From Acetobacter cibinongensis (GTDB lineage Bacteria; Pseudomonadota; Alphaproteobacteria; Acetobacterales; Acetobacteraceae): a stretch of DNA of 64,000 bases. Under the pieces are notes generated by a model. It had not been told where the DNA came from and ran no database searches. It saw only the letters and a program-made list of their open reading frames with translations. Location of the stretch: NCBI RefSeq assembly GCF_000963925.1, contig NZ_BAMV01000008.1, positions 62,001-126,000 on the forward strand, written 5' to 3'. The translations under genes and the position numbers were made by a program. Of this stretch, positions 29,516 to 38,679 are shown in pieces. The first letter of the stretch is position 1, and every line of letters starts with the position of its first letter.

Positions 29516-30089
29516 TTTGATGGATATAGCCATCCAGTACAGTTCTAAATATTCTATATTACGGTGCATTGAACTAAGTATTAGGTTTAAGCAATATACC
29601 GTGTACGAGGGTGTGGCTTGCGGCTTATTCCACGTTGATGTGTTGTTCATACCTGTCAACAACTGCGTAAGCAGATTATCCATTCGGAAATTTATTTAGC
29701 CGCCCACTAAGGTGGCGTGACGCATAGCTTTCTCTTTTCTATCTAATTACCAGACTGCTCGGATTATGCTCTGGCTTTGTTAGGCAATCGGTCTCTTTGT
29801 AGACAAACAGCAATACAAGGCTTTGCTGACACTTCCGGCTTTTCATTGGCTGGTTAAGTAAACGAAAAATTCACCAATTTTAAAAAATCGCTTGTGAAGG
29901 CACGGAGTATTGTTGGTCTGCGGCAAAGACTTTTTGTGGATACTGGTAGGAGTGGGTAGTCTGTTTTGACATAAATATGAAAAACTTCTCGGAAAAACCC
30001 TTGAATGCTTCAGGCTGTCTTGCGGGGAAAATGAAAGTAGGACGAATTATACCTGATTAATTCTTTCAAGGCTTTCACCTGAGGTTTTC
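29516..30089. other. AT-richer gene-free stretch behind tRNA-Ser
   Basis: No supported gene in 574 bases. Short frames on both strands look random; one minus-strand frame simply reads through the tRNA. Composition is visibly more AT-rich than the flanking housekeeping genes. The position directly 3' of a tRNA is where integrated elements often sit, but I found no integrase fragment and no second copy of the tRNA 3' end. The right end probably carries the promoter for the DUF4405 gene. Confidence 0.5.
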
Positions 30090-30692
30090 ATGATGCCCGC
30101 AGACCCATCTGCCACAACGCACGTAAAGTTGCCCGCGCCACGTAACCGCGGGCAGTTTGCAAAATTCATGAACAAATATGGCACGCCATTTACAACCGTT
30201 TTCTTTCTTATTTCTACGGTTACGGGTGTGGCGTTATTTTTCCATTGGGGGCCGATGGCGTTTCACCCCATGCATGAATGGCTTAGCATGGTTCTGCTGC
30301 TGGTCTTCGCACTTCATCTGATCAAAAACTGGACCCCCTTGGTCAATTATGGCCGTAGAGGATTATTATACGCTCCTATTTTTATTGGGGTTTTAGCAAG
30401 CGTCTATTTTTTCGTGCAGCCGTCTGGAAATCCGGCTGGGAATAAACAGGTTGCTTTTCGTTTAGCTGGTATGGTCACCAAAGCGCCTTTAGCCGATCTG
30501 GCGCCTTTGTTTGGCACAAATACGGATGGTGTAGTGGAGCGCTTGCGTGTTCAGAAAATTACAGTGGACGTACCAGATGAAACGGTCGAGCAGGTTGCTA
30601 AAGCTAATAATCGTACTGCCAATGAGGTAATTCTTGCCCTTATGCAAGGTAAGCAGCAGTCCTCAGGCCGTAATCACCGGGATAAAAATTAA
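30090..30692 (+). CDS. DUF4405-type membrane protein
   Basis: The 200-residue product has three hydrophobic helices (about 33-51, 64-80, 92-110) and histidines at 52, 59, 62 and 76 near helix ends, the DUF4405 pattern that resembles haem-binding cytochrome-b-like membrane domains. After the third helix comes a soluble part of about 90 residues with VDVPDETVEQVAKANNRT. Haem binding is inference. Two adjacent ATG codons could start translation. The gene stands alone between two tRNA genes in an AT-richer stretch. Confidence 0.72.
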   Translation: MMPADPSATTHVKLPAPRNRGQFAKFMNKYGTPFTTVFFLISTVTGVALFFHWGPMAFHPMHEWLSMVLLLVFALHLIKNWTPLVNYGRRGLLYAPIFIGVLASVYFFVQPSGNPAGNKQVAFRLAGMVTKAPLADLAPLFGTNTDGVVERLRVQKITVDVPDETVEQVAKANNRTANEVILALMQGKQQSSGRNHRDKN

Positions 30693-30914
30693 GGAGGCAG
30701 TTCTGCGCTGCGTAGAAAGCTCGAAACACACTCTACGCATGAGTATGTCGGAAAGGGGTGGAGGGTGTGGACTGCCATGACGCGGCATGTCCACCGGATG
30801 ATATTGGATTAAAGTGCTCTGACGCCAAAGCTTAACTGTCGTGCAGGCATAGGTATTGAAACGCAAAAAGCGCTTAAAATGCTAAGCAGTGGCGATTTTA
30901 GTTTTTAAGGAAAA

Positions 30915-31000
30915 TGGTGGATGGGGTTGGATTCGAACCAACGTAGGCGTACGCCAGCGGATTTACAGTCCGCCCCCTTTAGCCACTCGGGCACCCATCC
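30915..31000 (-). tRNA. tRNA-Tyr (anticodon GTA)
   Basis: 86-base class II tRNA on the minus strand. The acceptor stem GGATGGG/CCCATCC is followed by A and an encoded CCA (30915-30917). The anticodon stem GCGGA/TCCGC encloses CTGTAAA, giving GTA. The T-loop GGTTCGAATCC and a long variable arm are present. Confidence 0.96.
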
Positions 31001-31015
31001 AGGCTGTTGAGGGGT

Positions 31016-31044
31016 GAATTAAAGGTCTGACGGTTTCTTGTCAA
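31016..31044 (-). promoter_or_regulatory. Promoter of tRNA-Tyr
   Basis: Minus-strand TTGACA (31039-31044), 17 bp, TAATTC (31016-31021). The -35 is a perfect consensus and the expected start falls about 8 bases before the mature 5' end. Confidence 0.7.
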
Positions 31045-31163
31045 CGCCCTCTGTCCAATATGAGGCAATATTCCTGAAAAAAAATGCGTGGCATGGAATA
31101 GAGCTGTCGTTGGTGGGTATGATGCCGGGAACCAGTGCTATTTTTTGATGAGGAGAACAGGTT

Positions 31164-31982
31164 TTGAGCAAACATACAGGCACCAGGCGGCATACCCCCC
31201 GTTCGCTGGGTATGTTGGACACGCCTATCGTCTCCCTCACAGCCTACACCACGCCAATGGCACGGCTGATGGACCCGCATTGTGACCTGTTGCTGGTAGG
31301 GGACTCCTTAGGAATGGTGGTGTACGGCATGGACTCCACTCTGGGTGTGACCACAGAGATGATGATTGCGCATGGGCAGGCTGTTGTGCGTGGCAGCCAG
31401 AATGCCTGTGTGGCTATTGACCTTCCGTTTGGCAGTTATCAGCAAAGCCCGCAGCAGGCGTTTCAGACTGCTGCGGAGGTTATGGCGCGCACAGGTGCGG
31501 GATGCGTGAAACTGGAAGGTGGGGTAGAAATGGCCGAAACCATTCAGTTTCTGACCCAGCGTGGCATTCCTGTTATTGGCCATATCGGGCTGAAACCGCA
31601 GGCCGTGCATACGCATGGCGGCTTCCGGACCGTAGGACGCGGAGAGGAGGCCGAACAGATTATGCAGGATGCACAGGCTGTGACAGATGCCGGTGCTTTT
31701 GCCGTAGTCATTGAAAGCACATTGGAGCCTCTGGCGCGTGCCATTACCGAGAAACTGCCTATTCCCACGATTGGGATTGGTGCTTCTCCCGCCTGTGGTG
31801 GGCAGGTTTTGGTGGGAGAAGACATGCTAGGGCTTTTTACGGACTTCACGCCCCGCTTTGTCAAACGGTTCGGGAATTTGGCGGAACAGGTTGATAAAGC
31901 TGTAGCGGACTACGCACATGCTGTCCGTCAGCGCCAGTTCCCCAGTGCTGAACAGTGTGTTGGCCTGCCAAAAGGGAAATAA
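31164..31982 (+). CDS. panB: 3-methyl-2-oxobutanoate hydroxymethyltransferase PanB
   Basis: Makes ketopantoate from 2-oxoisovalerate and methylene-tetrahydrofolate for pantothenate and CoA synthesis. The 272-residue product has [17 protein letters not shown], the metal-binding [21 protein letters not shown] and [10 protein letters not shown]. Translation appears to start at TTG (31164): a strong AGGAGA ribosome site lies 7 bases upstream and the next in-frame Met cuts into conserved sequence. Length agrees with the family. Confidence 0.95.
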   Translation: MSKHTGTRRHTPRSLGMLDTPIVSLTAYTTPMARLMDPHCDLLLVGDSLGMVVYGMDSTLGVTTEMMIAHGQAVVRGSQNACVAIDLPFGSYQQSPQQAFQTAAEVMARTGAGCVKLEGGVEMAETIQFLTQRGIPVIGHIGLKPQAVHTHGGFRTVGRGEEAEQIMQDAQAVTDAGAFAVVIESTLEPLARAITEKLPIPTIGIGASPACGGQVLVGEDMLGLFTDFTPRFVKRFGNLAEQVDKAVADYAHAVRQRQFPSAEQCVGLPKGK

Positions 31983-31983
31983 A

Positions 31984-32016
31984 AAAGATCAGGGGCAGGG
32001 ATGATACCTGCCCCTG
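31984..32016 (-). terminator. Terminator between panB and the ene-reductase gene
   Basis: Perfect 10-bp stem CAGGGGCAGG/CCTGCCCCTG (31990-32016). The T-run lies on the minus strand (after the stem, ATCTTTTTT), so it mainly serves the minus-strand ene-reductase gene; panB converges on it and may also stop there. Confidence 0.78.
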
Positions 32017-32030
32017 TAAGAGGCCCGAGA

Positions 32031-33122
32031 TTACTTATAGCGGCTGAGCCACCAGCCATAGGGTGAGGGGAGTACGAAGGCAGGGTCCGTCTTATGGACA
32101 GCTTTAGCGGCTTCAAAAGGCCAGTGTGGATTGGCCAACAGCGGGCGACCGAGGGAAACCATATCCAGGCCGCCTGTACGGATCAGGGCATCCGCCTGTC
32201 TGCCTTCACTAATATACCAGGATGTTGAAACGGGAAGTCCGGTCTCCTCCGCTGTGCGGCGTGCCCAAGGCCCCATGAAGGCTGGGCCCCACGGTATTTT
32301 GGCTTCAGGGGTGGAAAAACCTATGCTGACATCCAGAAAATCCAGACCGGAGGTACGCAGTTTTTTCAGAAGGCTCAGGGAATCCTGAAATGTTTCTTCA
32401 TCCCGTCCGTCAAATTCAATCACACCAAAGCGGATGGAAAGCGGCAGATTTTCAGGCCAGACAGCTTTGACGGCCTGTAATGTTTCAATCAGGAAGCGAG
32501 CGCGGTTATCGGCAGAGCCACCATATTGGTCTGTTCGCTGGTTGGAGTGCGCCGAGAAAAAGCTCTGCGCGAGGTAACCATGGGCAAAATGCAGCATCAA
32601 CCACTGGAAACCGGCATCCCGTGCGCGTTCTGCCGCTTTAACAAAATCCGCTTTTACGCGGGTGATATCATCAAGCGTCATTTCTTCTGGCGTGCGGTTT
32701 AGATCCCCACCAAACGCGATAGGGGAGGGCGCTATGGGCTGCCAGCTTTTGGGGTTTTGTGCGGGAATATGGTCATCGCCTTCCCACGGAACATTGGCGC
32801 TGGCTTTGCGTCCGGCATGTGCAAGCTGGATGCCCGGTACCGCGCCCGCTTTGCGAATGCCCTCAACGACGGGCGCAAATGCTGCGGCCTGTTCATCGTT
32901 CCACAATCCAAGGCAGGCGGGGGTGATGCGTCCTTCGGGGGAAACGGCAGTTGCTTCCACCACAACAAGTGCTGAACCACCGCGGGCGAGGGCGCTATAA
33001 TGCACCGTATGCCAGTCATTGGGCAGGCCATCCTGCGCCTGATACTGGCACATGGGAGCAACAATAATACGGTTGCGGAGTGTTACGTCTTTAAGCGTGT
33101 AAGGGGTGAAAAGACCGGTCAT
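32031..33122 (-). CDS. Old Yellow Enzyme family NADH:flavin oxidoreductase (YqjM-like)
   Basis: FMN-dependent ene-reductase acting on electrophilic alkenes such as enones. The 363-residue TIM-barrel protein begins LFTPYTLKDVTLRNRIIVAPMCQYQ, the YqjM-class N-terminus, with the FMN-modulating Cys. It contains LMLHFAHGYLAQSFFSAHSN and QYGGSADNRARFL, and ends PYGWWLSRYK, whose Arg corresponds to the arginine finger of YqjM dimers. The ATG at 33122 follows AAAAGG. It is divergent from an ArsR-type regulator with a perfect palindrome between them, which predicts regulation by that protein. Confidence 0.92.
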   Translation of the reverse strand: MTGLFTPYTLKDVTLRNRIIVAPMCQYQAQDGLPNDWHTVHYSALARGGSALVVVEATAVSPEGRITPACLGLWNDEQAAAFAPVVEGIRKAGAVPGIQLAHAGRKASANVPWEGDDHIPAQNPKSWQPIAPSPIAFGGDLNRTPEEMTLDDITRVKADFVKAAERARDAGFQWLMLHFAHGYLAQSFFSAHSNQRTDQYGGSADNRARFLIETLQAVKAVWPENLPLSIRFGVIEFDGRDEETFQDSLSLLKKLRTSGLDFLDVSIGFSTPEAKIPWGPAFMGPWARRTAEETGLPVSTSWYISEGRQADALIRTGGLDMVSLGRPLLANPHWPFEAAKAVHKTDPAFVLPSPYGWWLSRYK

Positions 33123-33170
33123 GCTATGAACCTTTTCTGCTGGGCGAAGCCTGATGCAACAGGCTACGGG

Positions 33171-33198
33171 CAATAGTTCGAATATAGTCGAACTATTG
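33171..33198. promoter_or_regulatory. Perfect palindromic operator between OYE and ArsR-type genes
   Basis: CAATAGTTCGA (33171-33181) and its exact reverse complement TCGAACTATTG (33188-33198) around a 6-base centre. Eleven-base perfect arms in a 109-base divergent spacer are very unlikely by chance. Its position fits joint control of both genes by the ArsR-family protein. Confidence 0.8.
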
Positions 33199-33231
33199 AG
33201 TAAAGCAAGGGCATGGCGCTAAAAGGAGGGC

Positions 33232-33558
33232 ATGAAGCAGTATGAGCACCCTTTGGTAGAGGCGTTTGACCTCACGGCCGTTTTGCATGCCTTGTCAGAC
33301 CCGTACCGGTTGTCTGTTGTGCAAAAGCTGGCGGAAGCGCAGCCTCAGCCGTGTGGGCCACTGCAAGCCGGACGACCCAAGTCATCGGTATCGCATCATT
33401 TCATGGTGTTGCGCCGCGCAGGTGTTGTGCGCACGGAAGTGGTAGGTGCCCTGCATATGAACAGCCTGCGAGATACGGAACTGGAGCAGCGTTTTCCCGG
33501 CCTGCTTTCGGCGGTGTTAAAGGCTGCTCAGTCAGAGCAAGAGTGTCGGGCTGGTTAA
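33232..33558 (+). CDS. ArsR-family winged-helix transcriptional regulator
   Basis: The 108-residue product has a winged helix with VLHALSDPYRLSVVQKLA, recognition helix SSVSHHFMVLRRAGVV and wing TEVVGALHMNSLR. The ELCVCDL metal site of ArsR/SmtB sensors is missing, but cysteines at 41 and 105 remain. It is therefore unlikely to be an arsenic sensor; an electrophile or redox sensor suits its ene-reductase partner (inference). An AAGGAGG ribosome site precedes the ATG. Confidence 0.9.
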   Translation: MKQYEHPLVEAFDLTAVLHALSDPYRLSVVQKLAEAQPQPCGPLQAGRPKSSVSHHFMVLRRAGVVRTEVVGALHMNSLRDTELEQRFPGLLSAVLKAAQSEQECRAG

Positions 33559-33574
33559 GAGAACCTTTCGAAAA

Positions 33575-34414
33575 TTAAGGTGTTTTTGTAGCCAGTAGCG
33601 GTACAGCATCTCCGCCCGCTCCTGCTGTGCGGGCTAGAACCTGAACGCCTATGACCTGCCATCCGTCTGCATTTTGCCGGAGTAGAGGGGCACCACTACT
33701 GCCGTGTGTGCCAGCGCAGTCATGGGCTAGCAACAGGTTGCCTTGCCCGTCCTGCGTAGTGCCGGTCAGGTGGCAGTGTGTATCTGCAGTGATAATATCT
33801 GGCTGATTTTGCTCATAGCCACCAAGGCTGACGGGCGTACCCGGTGTGACGTCCTGCGGTGTGGCGGTGACATGAAAAACGGCGTCAGGTTTCGCCACCG
33901 GGCTGTCCAGAATAAGAGTCGCGTGGTCCAACCCTGCCATCTGGCTTTCCTGGGCTGTGGTGTAGCCCGGTGGAATAACGAAGTGCGTCACACGCGCATG
34001 AGCACTGTAATGACCGCCACTGTAAGCGAGTAGAAAATGCACACTCTCCGGTTGCACAAACCGATGAGTGGCGGAAAGCCATAGGCAGTGGGCTGCGGTC
34101 TGCACCACAACAGGGCTTAGCAAAAAGCCTGTGCAGCGGCTGCCAAGTTCTGTTTGCACCCGCCCAATGGCAGCCCATGGCATTTGGCGTGTATCAACTT
34201 TCTGCCGAGGGTCCTGTGGGCCAACACCAGCAAGATGATCACGGTACGCTGGCCCTTGCGCATGGCTTGAGGGAGCCGGAAAAAGAGCCATCCACCCAAG
34301 ACAGGTTGCAAGCACCATACGGCGTTTATGAAGCCATAAGGTCACGGGTCGAGCACCGGTCGAAGCCGTATTCTGGCGCATGGCAGGATGGTCTGGGTGA
34401 TGGCGTGCGACCAT
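33575..34414 (-). CDS. Secreted trypsin-like serine peptidase
   Basis: The 279-residue product has an N-terminal export signal (basic KRR, hydrophobic MVLATCLGWMALFPA, likely cleavage after SHA). The chymotrypsin-fold triad is complete: His in TAAHC, Asp in GLDHATLIL and Ser in HGSSGAPLL, where the family more often has GDSGGP. Two cysteine pairs suit a periplasmic or secreted location. The true start could be the Met at 34381 (MRQNT), which shortens the pre-sequence. It converges with the ArsR-type gene, 16 bases apart. Target unknown. Confidence 0.82.
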   Translation of the reverse strand: MVARHHPDHPAMRQNTASTGARPVTLWLHKRRMVLATCLGWMALFPAPSSHAQGPAYRDHLAGVGPQDPRQKVDTRQMPWAAIGRVQTELGSRCTGFLLSPVVVQTAAHCLWLSATHRFVQPESVHFLLAYSGGHYSAHARVTHFVIPPGYTTAQESQMAGLDHATLILDSPVAKPDAVFHVTATPQDVTPGTPVSLGGYEQNQPDIITADTHCHLTGTTQDGQGNLLLAHDCAGTHGSSGAPLLRQNADGWQVIGVQVLARTAGAGGDAVPLLATKTP

Positions 34415-34450
34415 GGCGTATGTCTCCCGCTATTCTTCTAGAAACAGGCG

Positions 34451-37225
34451 TCAGAACGGTTTGAGGAGCCTGTCCAGATAGTCCAGTTCCTGTTGCGGAC
34501 GAGTACGGTCAGAGTCGCGGCGGCGCAGTTCCTGTTCAATATCCCGGGCACGTTGGCGGGCAACCGTATCTGGTACATGGGTGCCATCGTCCGGGGCCTG
34601 ATCTCCACCTTCACCAAGGCGGCGGCCTAGTGGGTCCCGTTTGCCCTGCTGCTTTTGCTGGTCACCGTTTTCGTCACTTTCATCATCTGGAGTGGAGCCA
34701 CCATCGCCGTGCTGGCTTTGGCCTTCCTGACCGCTACCATCGCCGCCGCTACCACCAAATGCGGGCAGGAAACTGGGCATGGCGTTTTTGCCGTTGCCCT
34801 TCAAGGCGTCCTGCATCTGCTGGCGGCCTTTGCGCAGGGCTTCAAGCACCTTTTCCTGCGCCGTGGCTGCCGCACTGTCCTCCCCATCCGCTAGCGCCTT
34901 GCGGGCATCCTTCATGCTTTTTTGAGCGTCTTCAAAAGCGGCAGGGGTTTTGCCGGTCAGGCTTTTGAATTCGTCTTTCAGCTCGTCCAACGCGTGGGTA
35001 AGTGCTTTCTGGTTTGCGCGGTCTGTACGGCGGGCGGCTGCCTGTTCTTCCGCTTTGGCGGGGTCCAGCATGGGGGAGGGTGGCGGTGCGGCAGTGCCAG
35101 CATCGGGCGGGACAGGTAGGCCAAGCCTGCGTAACAGTTCGCCGGTGGGCATGCTGCCATAGTCTTGGTCACCGTCTCCACCATCATCGGCCAACGCATT
35201 CTGTTCACGGCTCTGGGCACGCAAAACTTCATCCAGTCTGGACTGGGCATGGTCCAGTAGGCTGGCCTGTTTGCTGGTCAGGTCACGCAAGGCCGCCGTT
35301 TGCTCCCGCACTTTGGCCCGCGCCATCGTCTGCTGGGCCATGGCCGCCATATCCTGCGGGGTGGCGTTCCGCATGCGCTCAGTGGCGTCTTCCATTTGTT
35401 GCAAGCGCTCAAGAGCCTCACCGGACTGACCGTTGGTGGCATCACGCTCAAGCTGCTGCATCAGCTTGGAAAACGCTTTGTCCCCAGCGCGGGAGAAGCC
35501 CGGCAGGTCTGGAATGGCAGTATGCTCACGCATGGCTTGTGCCGCCAGAGCTTGCATTTTGCGGGCAATGGCGTCTTTCAGCGTTTGCATCCGGCGCTCC
35601 AGCTCCTCCCGCGCCTGCTGGCTCTTGTTGTCATCCTCACGCATGTGCCGGAGTTGCTGGGCCACAGCAGCCTGAGCTGCTCTTACATCCAAGGATGCCA
35701 GCGCAGAGGCATCATCACCCTTGCGTCTGTCCTCTATGTCTAGCGCCAGATCCCACAGCATGTTGACAGCACCCGTGCGTGCCGCTTCTGGCTCAATGCG
35801 TGTATTTTCCAGCATGGAGACAATGCTGGTCAGGTTCAGGAACATACCTGTGTGATCATAAATTGGGCCTGGAGTCTCGCCTAAAGCCTCAAGATCAGTT
35901 GCGGTGCCATTGCGGCTTTCGCGGCCCAGAGCATAGCGTTTACGGAGTTCCAGCACGGCGCGCGCTACAGGGGAATGGAAGGCGCGTGCCCCAAGATGGA
36001 ACGTGGCGGAGGCACTTTTGCCTTCGTGACCGCTGATGGAGCGGGCAACAATCTGGCCTGTGACCTCTTCCCCCGCCCACGGATCTTCTGAAAGATCAGG
36101 TGTTATGGCCCCTTTGGTGGATTTGGGTTGCCCCGATAGGGGGAGGGGAATGGTCAGGGTACGGGGCGGAGTGTTTTTACCCGGATGCGTCAGGTGTAGC
36201 TCGACAGACAAAGCACTCAGGCCATAGGCGTGGGCGGCTTCAAAGGGCAGGCGTGTCCGCCACTCACCTTTGCCAGCACCCGGTTTGTCTCCCCATTTGG
36301 CAGAAGGTTGGGCATCCGGCAGAACGGTAACAGGCCATTGGGCCAGAACACGCCCACGCCCTGCCAGTGTGATAAGCCCCGTATGCTTAACAGAGACCTC
36401 CAGCTTCCAGCTTTGTGCATCCAGCGTTTGCGTGGCTTCATCTGTTAGCACCATACCCTTGGCCGCACGGACCGTGGGGTGGGTTTTTAACCCGGTGACA
36501 ATAACCGTCAGTCTTGCTCCCTCAGGCACGCTGGGGCTGGTTTTTGAAGAGCCAAGAAAAACCGGGGCATCTGGCGTATAAGCCGGGGGGGTTATCCATG
36601 CTTCAATGTGGGGTAACGGGACGTCTGCATCATCACGGCCAGGAATGAAACCGGCGGCGATGCGGCTAAGGGCATGAGGTCCGGCGATAAACGCCGTACC
36701 CGCCACAGCAACCAGCACGGCGGCAGCCAGAGCCTGATGCACGCGCGTGCGCGGGAGCAGGGCAGGCCACCCCGCCCGGAGCGTGCCGAGTTTTGACAGA
36801 ACACGGTGCTGATGCTCGGCCCAGAGTGCAGATGTCTTGGCATCCGCAGGGCCAGCAGGTTTGTCTGTCAGGGTAGCGAGGGGACGGTTGGTAAGCCCGG
36901 ACGCACTTTCAATGCGCCGGTCAATAGCGCTGGGGCTTGGTGGTTTAAGGTTGGTCAGGTCACGGTATAACCGCCAGCCACACAGGCCTAACCATCCGGT
37001 AATTGCGACAAGCCGAAGACCATCTGGCAGATGTTGCGGTAGGCGCAGAAGGCTTGCCACCGTATACACACCCAGCAACCCGACTGTGGGTTGAAGGGCA
37101 GGCCAAAGCGTTTCAAGGCGCAAAACCAGTGCCGCGTTGCGGCGTGCTGTTGCAAGCCGTGCGGCAAGGGAGCCATTCTGCGCCGAGCTTGAGGCCAGAC
37201 TGTTTTTCAGGTCACCTGCTGTCAT
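34451..37225 (-). CDS. DUF4175 / TIGR02302 family large membrane protein
   Basis: 924-residue alphaproteobacterial protein of unknown function. Two hydrophobic helices lie near the N-terminus (about 35-75) and one near 155. A large, probably extracytoplasmic domain with ALPHIEAWITPPAYTP follows. The C-terminal half is strongly helical and rich in Gln/Glu/Ala/Met, with QxM-type coiled coils, and ends in a Gly/Asp/Gln-rich low-complexity stretch followed by EQELRRRDSDRTRPQQELDYLDRLL, the typical C-terminus of the family. The start at 37225 overlaps the lysA stop by 4 bases. Confidence 0.85.
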   Translation of the reverse strand: MTAGDLKNSLASSSAQNGSLAARLATARRNAALVLRLETLWPALQPTVGLLGVYTVASLLRLPQHLPDGLRLVAITGWLGLCGWRLYRDLTNLKPPSPSAIDRRIESASGLTNRPLATLTDKPAGPADAKTSALWAEHQHRVLSKLGTLRAGWPALLPRTRVHQALAAAVLVAVAGTAFIAGPHALSRIAAGFIPGRDDADVPLPHIEAWITPPAYTPDAPVFLGSSKTSPSVPEGARLTVIVTGLKTHPTVRAAKGMVLTDEATQTLDAQSWKLEVSVKHTGLITLAGRGRVLAQWPVTVLPDAQPSAKWGDKPGAGKGEWRTRLPFEAAHAYGLSALSVELHLTHPGKNTPPRTLTIPLPLSGQPKSTKGAITPDLSEDPWAGEEVTGQIVARSISGHEGKSASATFHLGARAFHSPVARAVLELRKRYALGRESRNGTATDLEALGETPGPIYDHTGMFLNLTSIVSMLENTRIEPEAARTGAVNMLWDLALDIEDRRKGDDASALASLDVRAAQAAVAQQLRHMREDDNKSQQAREELERRMQTLKDAIARKMQALAAQAMREHTAIPDLPGFSRAGDKAFSKLMQQLERDATNGQSGEALERLQQMEDATERMRNATPQDMAAMAQQTMARAKVREQTAALRDLTSKQASLLDHAQSRLDEVLRAQSREQNALADDGGDGDQDYGSMPTGELLRRLGLPVPPDAGTAAPPPSPMLDPAKAEEQAAARRTDRANQKALTHALDELKDEFKSLTGKTPAAFEDAQKSMKDARKALADGEDSAAATAQEKVLEALRKGRQQMQDALKGNGKNAMPSFLPAFGGSGGDGSGQEGQSQHGDGGSTPDDESDENGDQQKQQGKRDPLGRRLGEGGDQAPDDGTHVPDTVARQRARDIEQELRRRDSDRTRPQQELDYLDRLLKPF

Positions 37226-38565
37226 CTTTTTCCGGCAAGGTGGGAGGGAACGGTTTCTGTCTGCCACAAGCTGGCGAGCGGCTGCCGGTCACGGATAACG
37301 TGCCATGTGCCGTTATCAATCAACACTTCGGCAGCCAGAGGCCTGCTATTATATGTTGAGCTCATGACAGCACCATAAGCGCCTGTATCCAGAATGGCTA
37401 CGCGGGACCCACGGTGCAGCGGTGGGAGCAGGCGGTCACGGGCAAAGGTGTCTCCCGTTTCGCAAACTGGGCCGACCACATGCGCCAGAGCGGTGGGGCT
37501 TGCAGCATCATGCGCACTCAGGGGAACGATGCCGTGCCACGCGTCATACATGCTCGGGCGGAGCAGATCGTTCATGGCGGTATCCAGCACAACAAACGGG
37601 GCATCCTCCCCGCGCGCCTTGTGCAGTATAACTTCCCCAAGCAGTACGCCAGCAGGGCCTACCGGCCAGCGCCCGGGTTCAATGGCAAGCTTTAGCCCCA
37701 AATGGCCCAATTCTGCTTTTATGGCTCCGGCCAAAGCTTCGGGTTGGCCTTCCGGTTCCGTGCGGTAGGAAATGCCAAGGCCGCCGCCACAATCCATGAT
37801 TGTTACCGGCAGGCCTTGCGCACGGACTGATTCGATAAGTGTTGCCATGCGGGCATAAGCAGCCCGATAGGGTGCAACAGACAAAATCTGGCTACCAATA
37901 TGGGTTGCAAACCCGACAGGCTTTATACCGGGTAATTGCGCTGCATGAGCATAAAGGGCTGCTGCGTCTTCAAACGGAATACCAAACTTGTTGGCTGCCA
38001 GACCGGTTGTAATCTTGGCGTGGGTTTTGGCATCCACATCCGGGTTGATCCGCAAGGTGATGGTGGCCGTACGCCCATGTTTCTGGGCGAGGGCTGACAG
38101 AATCTCAAGTTCCTCAGCGCTTTCTACATTAATCTGGCCCACGCCAACGCGTAGGGCTTCCTCCAGTTCGGCATCCGTTTTTCCCACCCCGGAAAAAACG
38201 ATGTCATGGGCCGGGATACCCGCTGTAAGGGCACGCGCCAGTTCGCCACCACTGACAATATCGGCACCATAGCCCTCTGCTCTTAAAAGCGAGAGAACGG
38301 CCAGATGATCATTGGCTTTAACGGCAAAATGGATGGAGACATCCAGTTCTGCCTGCTGCATGGCTGCGCGTAGACGCCCCATGCGTGCGCGGATTGTGTC
38401 GGCACTGATCACCCAGCAGGGTGTGCCCACGGCATTGGCTATGGCGTTAAGGGGCACCCCATCCATCAGCAAGCCGCTTATGCCATCCATCTTCAGGTGT
38501 GGATGCGTTGCCAGAAGCTCAGCAACGGATGGGTCGGCATCGGTATAGGGAAGGGCGTCGGCCAT
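37222..38565 (-). CDS. lysA: Diaminopimelate decarboxylase
   Basis: PLP enzyme making lysine from meso-DAP. The 447-residue product has the PLP-lysine motif HFAVKANDHLAVL, the HIGSQ motif, a glycine-rich phosphate-binding GGGLGISY, the active-site CETGDTFA, and YGAVMSSTYNSRP near the end. About 30 N-terminal residues precede the usual start. Cotranscription with the DUF4175 gene is implied by a 4-base overlap. Confidence 0.96.
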   Translation of the reverse strand: MADALPYTDADPSVAELLATHPHLKMDGISGLLMDGVPLNAIANAVGTPCWVISADTIRARMGRLRAAMQQAELDVSIHFAVKANDHLAVLSLLRAEGYGADIVSGGELARALTAGIPAHDIVFSGVGKTDAELEEALRVGVGQINVESAEELEILSALAQKHGRTATITLRINPDVDAKTHAKITTGLAANKFGIPFEDAAALYAHAAQLPGIKPVGFATHIGSQILSVAPYRAAYARMATLIESVRAQGLPVTIMDCGGGLGISYRTEPEGQPEALAGAIKAELGHLGLKLAIEPGRWPVGPAGVLLGEVILHKARGEDAPFVVLDTAMNDLLRPSMYDAWHGIVPLSAHDAASPTALAHVVGPVCETGDTFARDRLLPPLHRGSRVAILDTGAYGAVMSSTYNSRPLAAEVLIDNGTWHVIRDRQPLASLWQTETVPSHLAGKR

Positions 38566-38679
38566 AGGGGGTCTGCAACCTTGAAGTCAGAAAGAAACAG
38601 TGAGCACGGGCGGAGTATCCGGCAATAAATGGTCGATTTACCCCACCCTACACGCACGAAGTCTTACCCGTGCAGGGGC

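Noticed and set aside
29474-29683. 69-codon minus-strand frame behind tRNA-Ser
   Set aside because: It reads through the tRNA gene, has no ribosome site and its end is the reverse of the tRNA.
29500-30089. Phage or island attachment site at the tRNA-Ser 3' end
   Set aside because: No second copy of the tRNA 3' sequence and no integrase gene within the window.
30705-30760. Terminator after the DUF4405 gene
   Set aside because: A 7-bp GCGTAGA/TCTACGC hairpin exists but has no T-run and a long loop.
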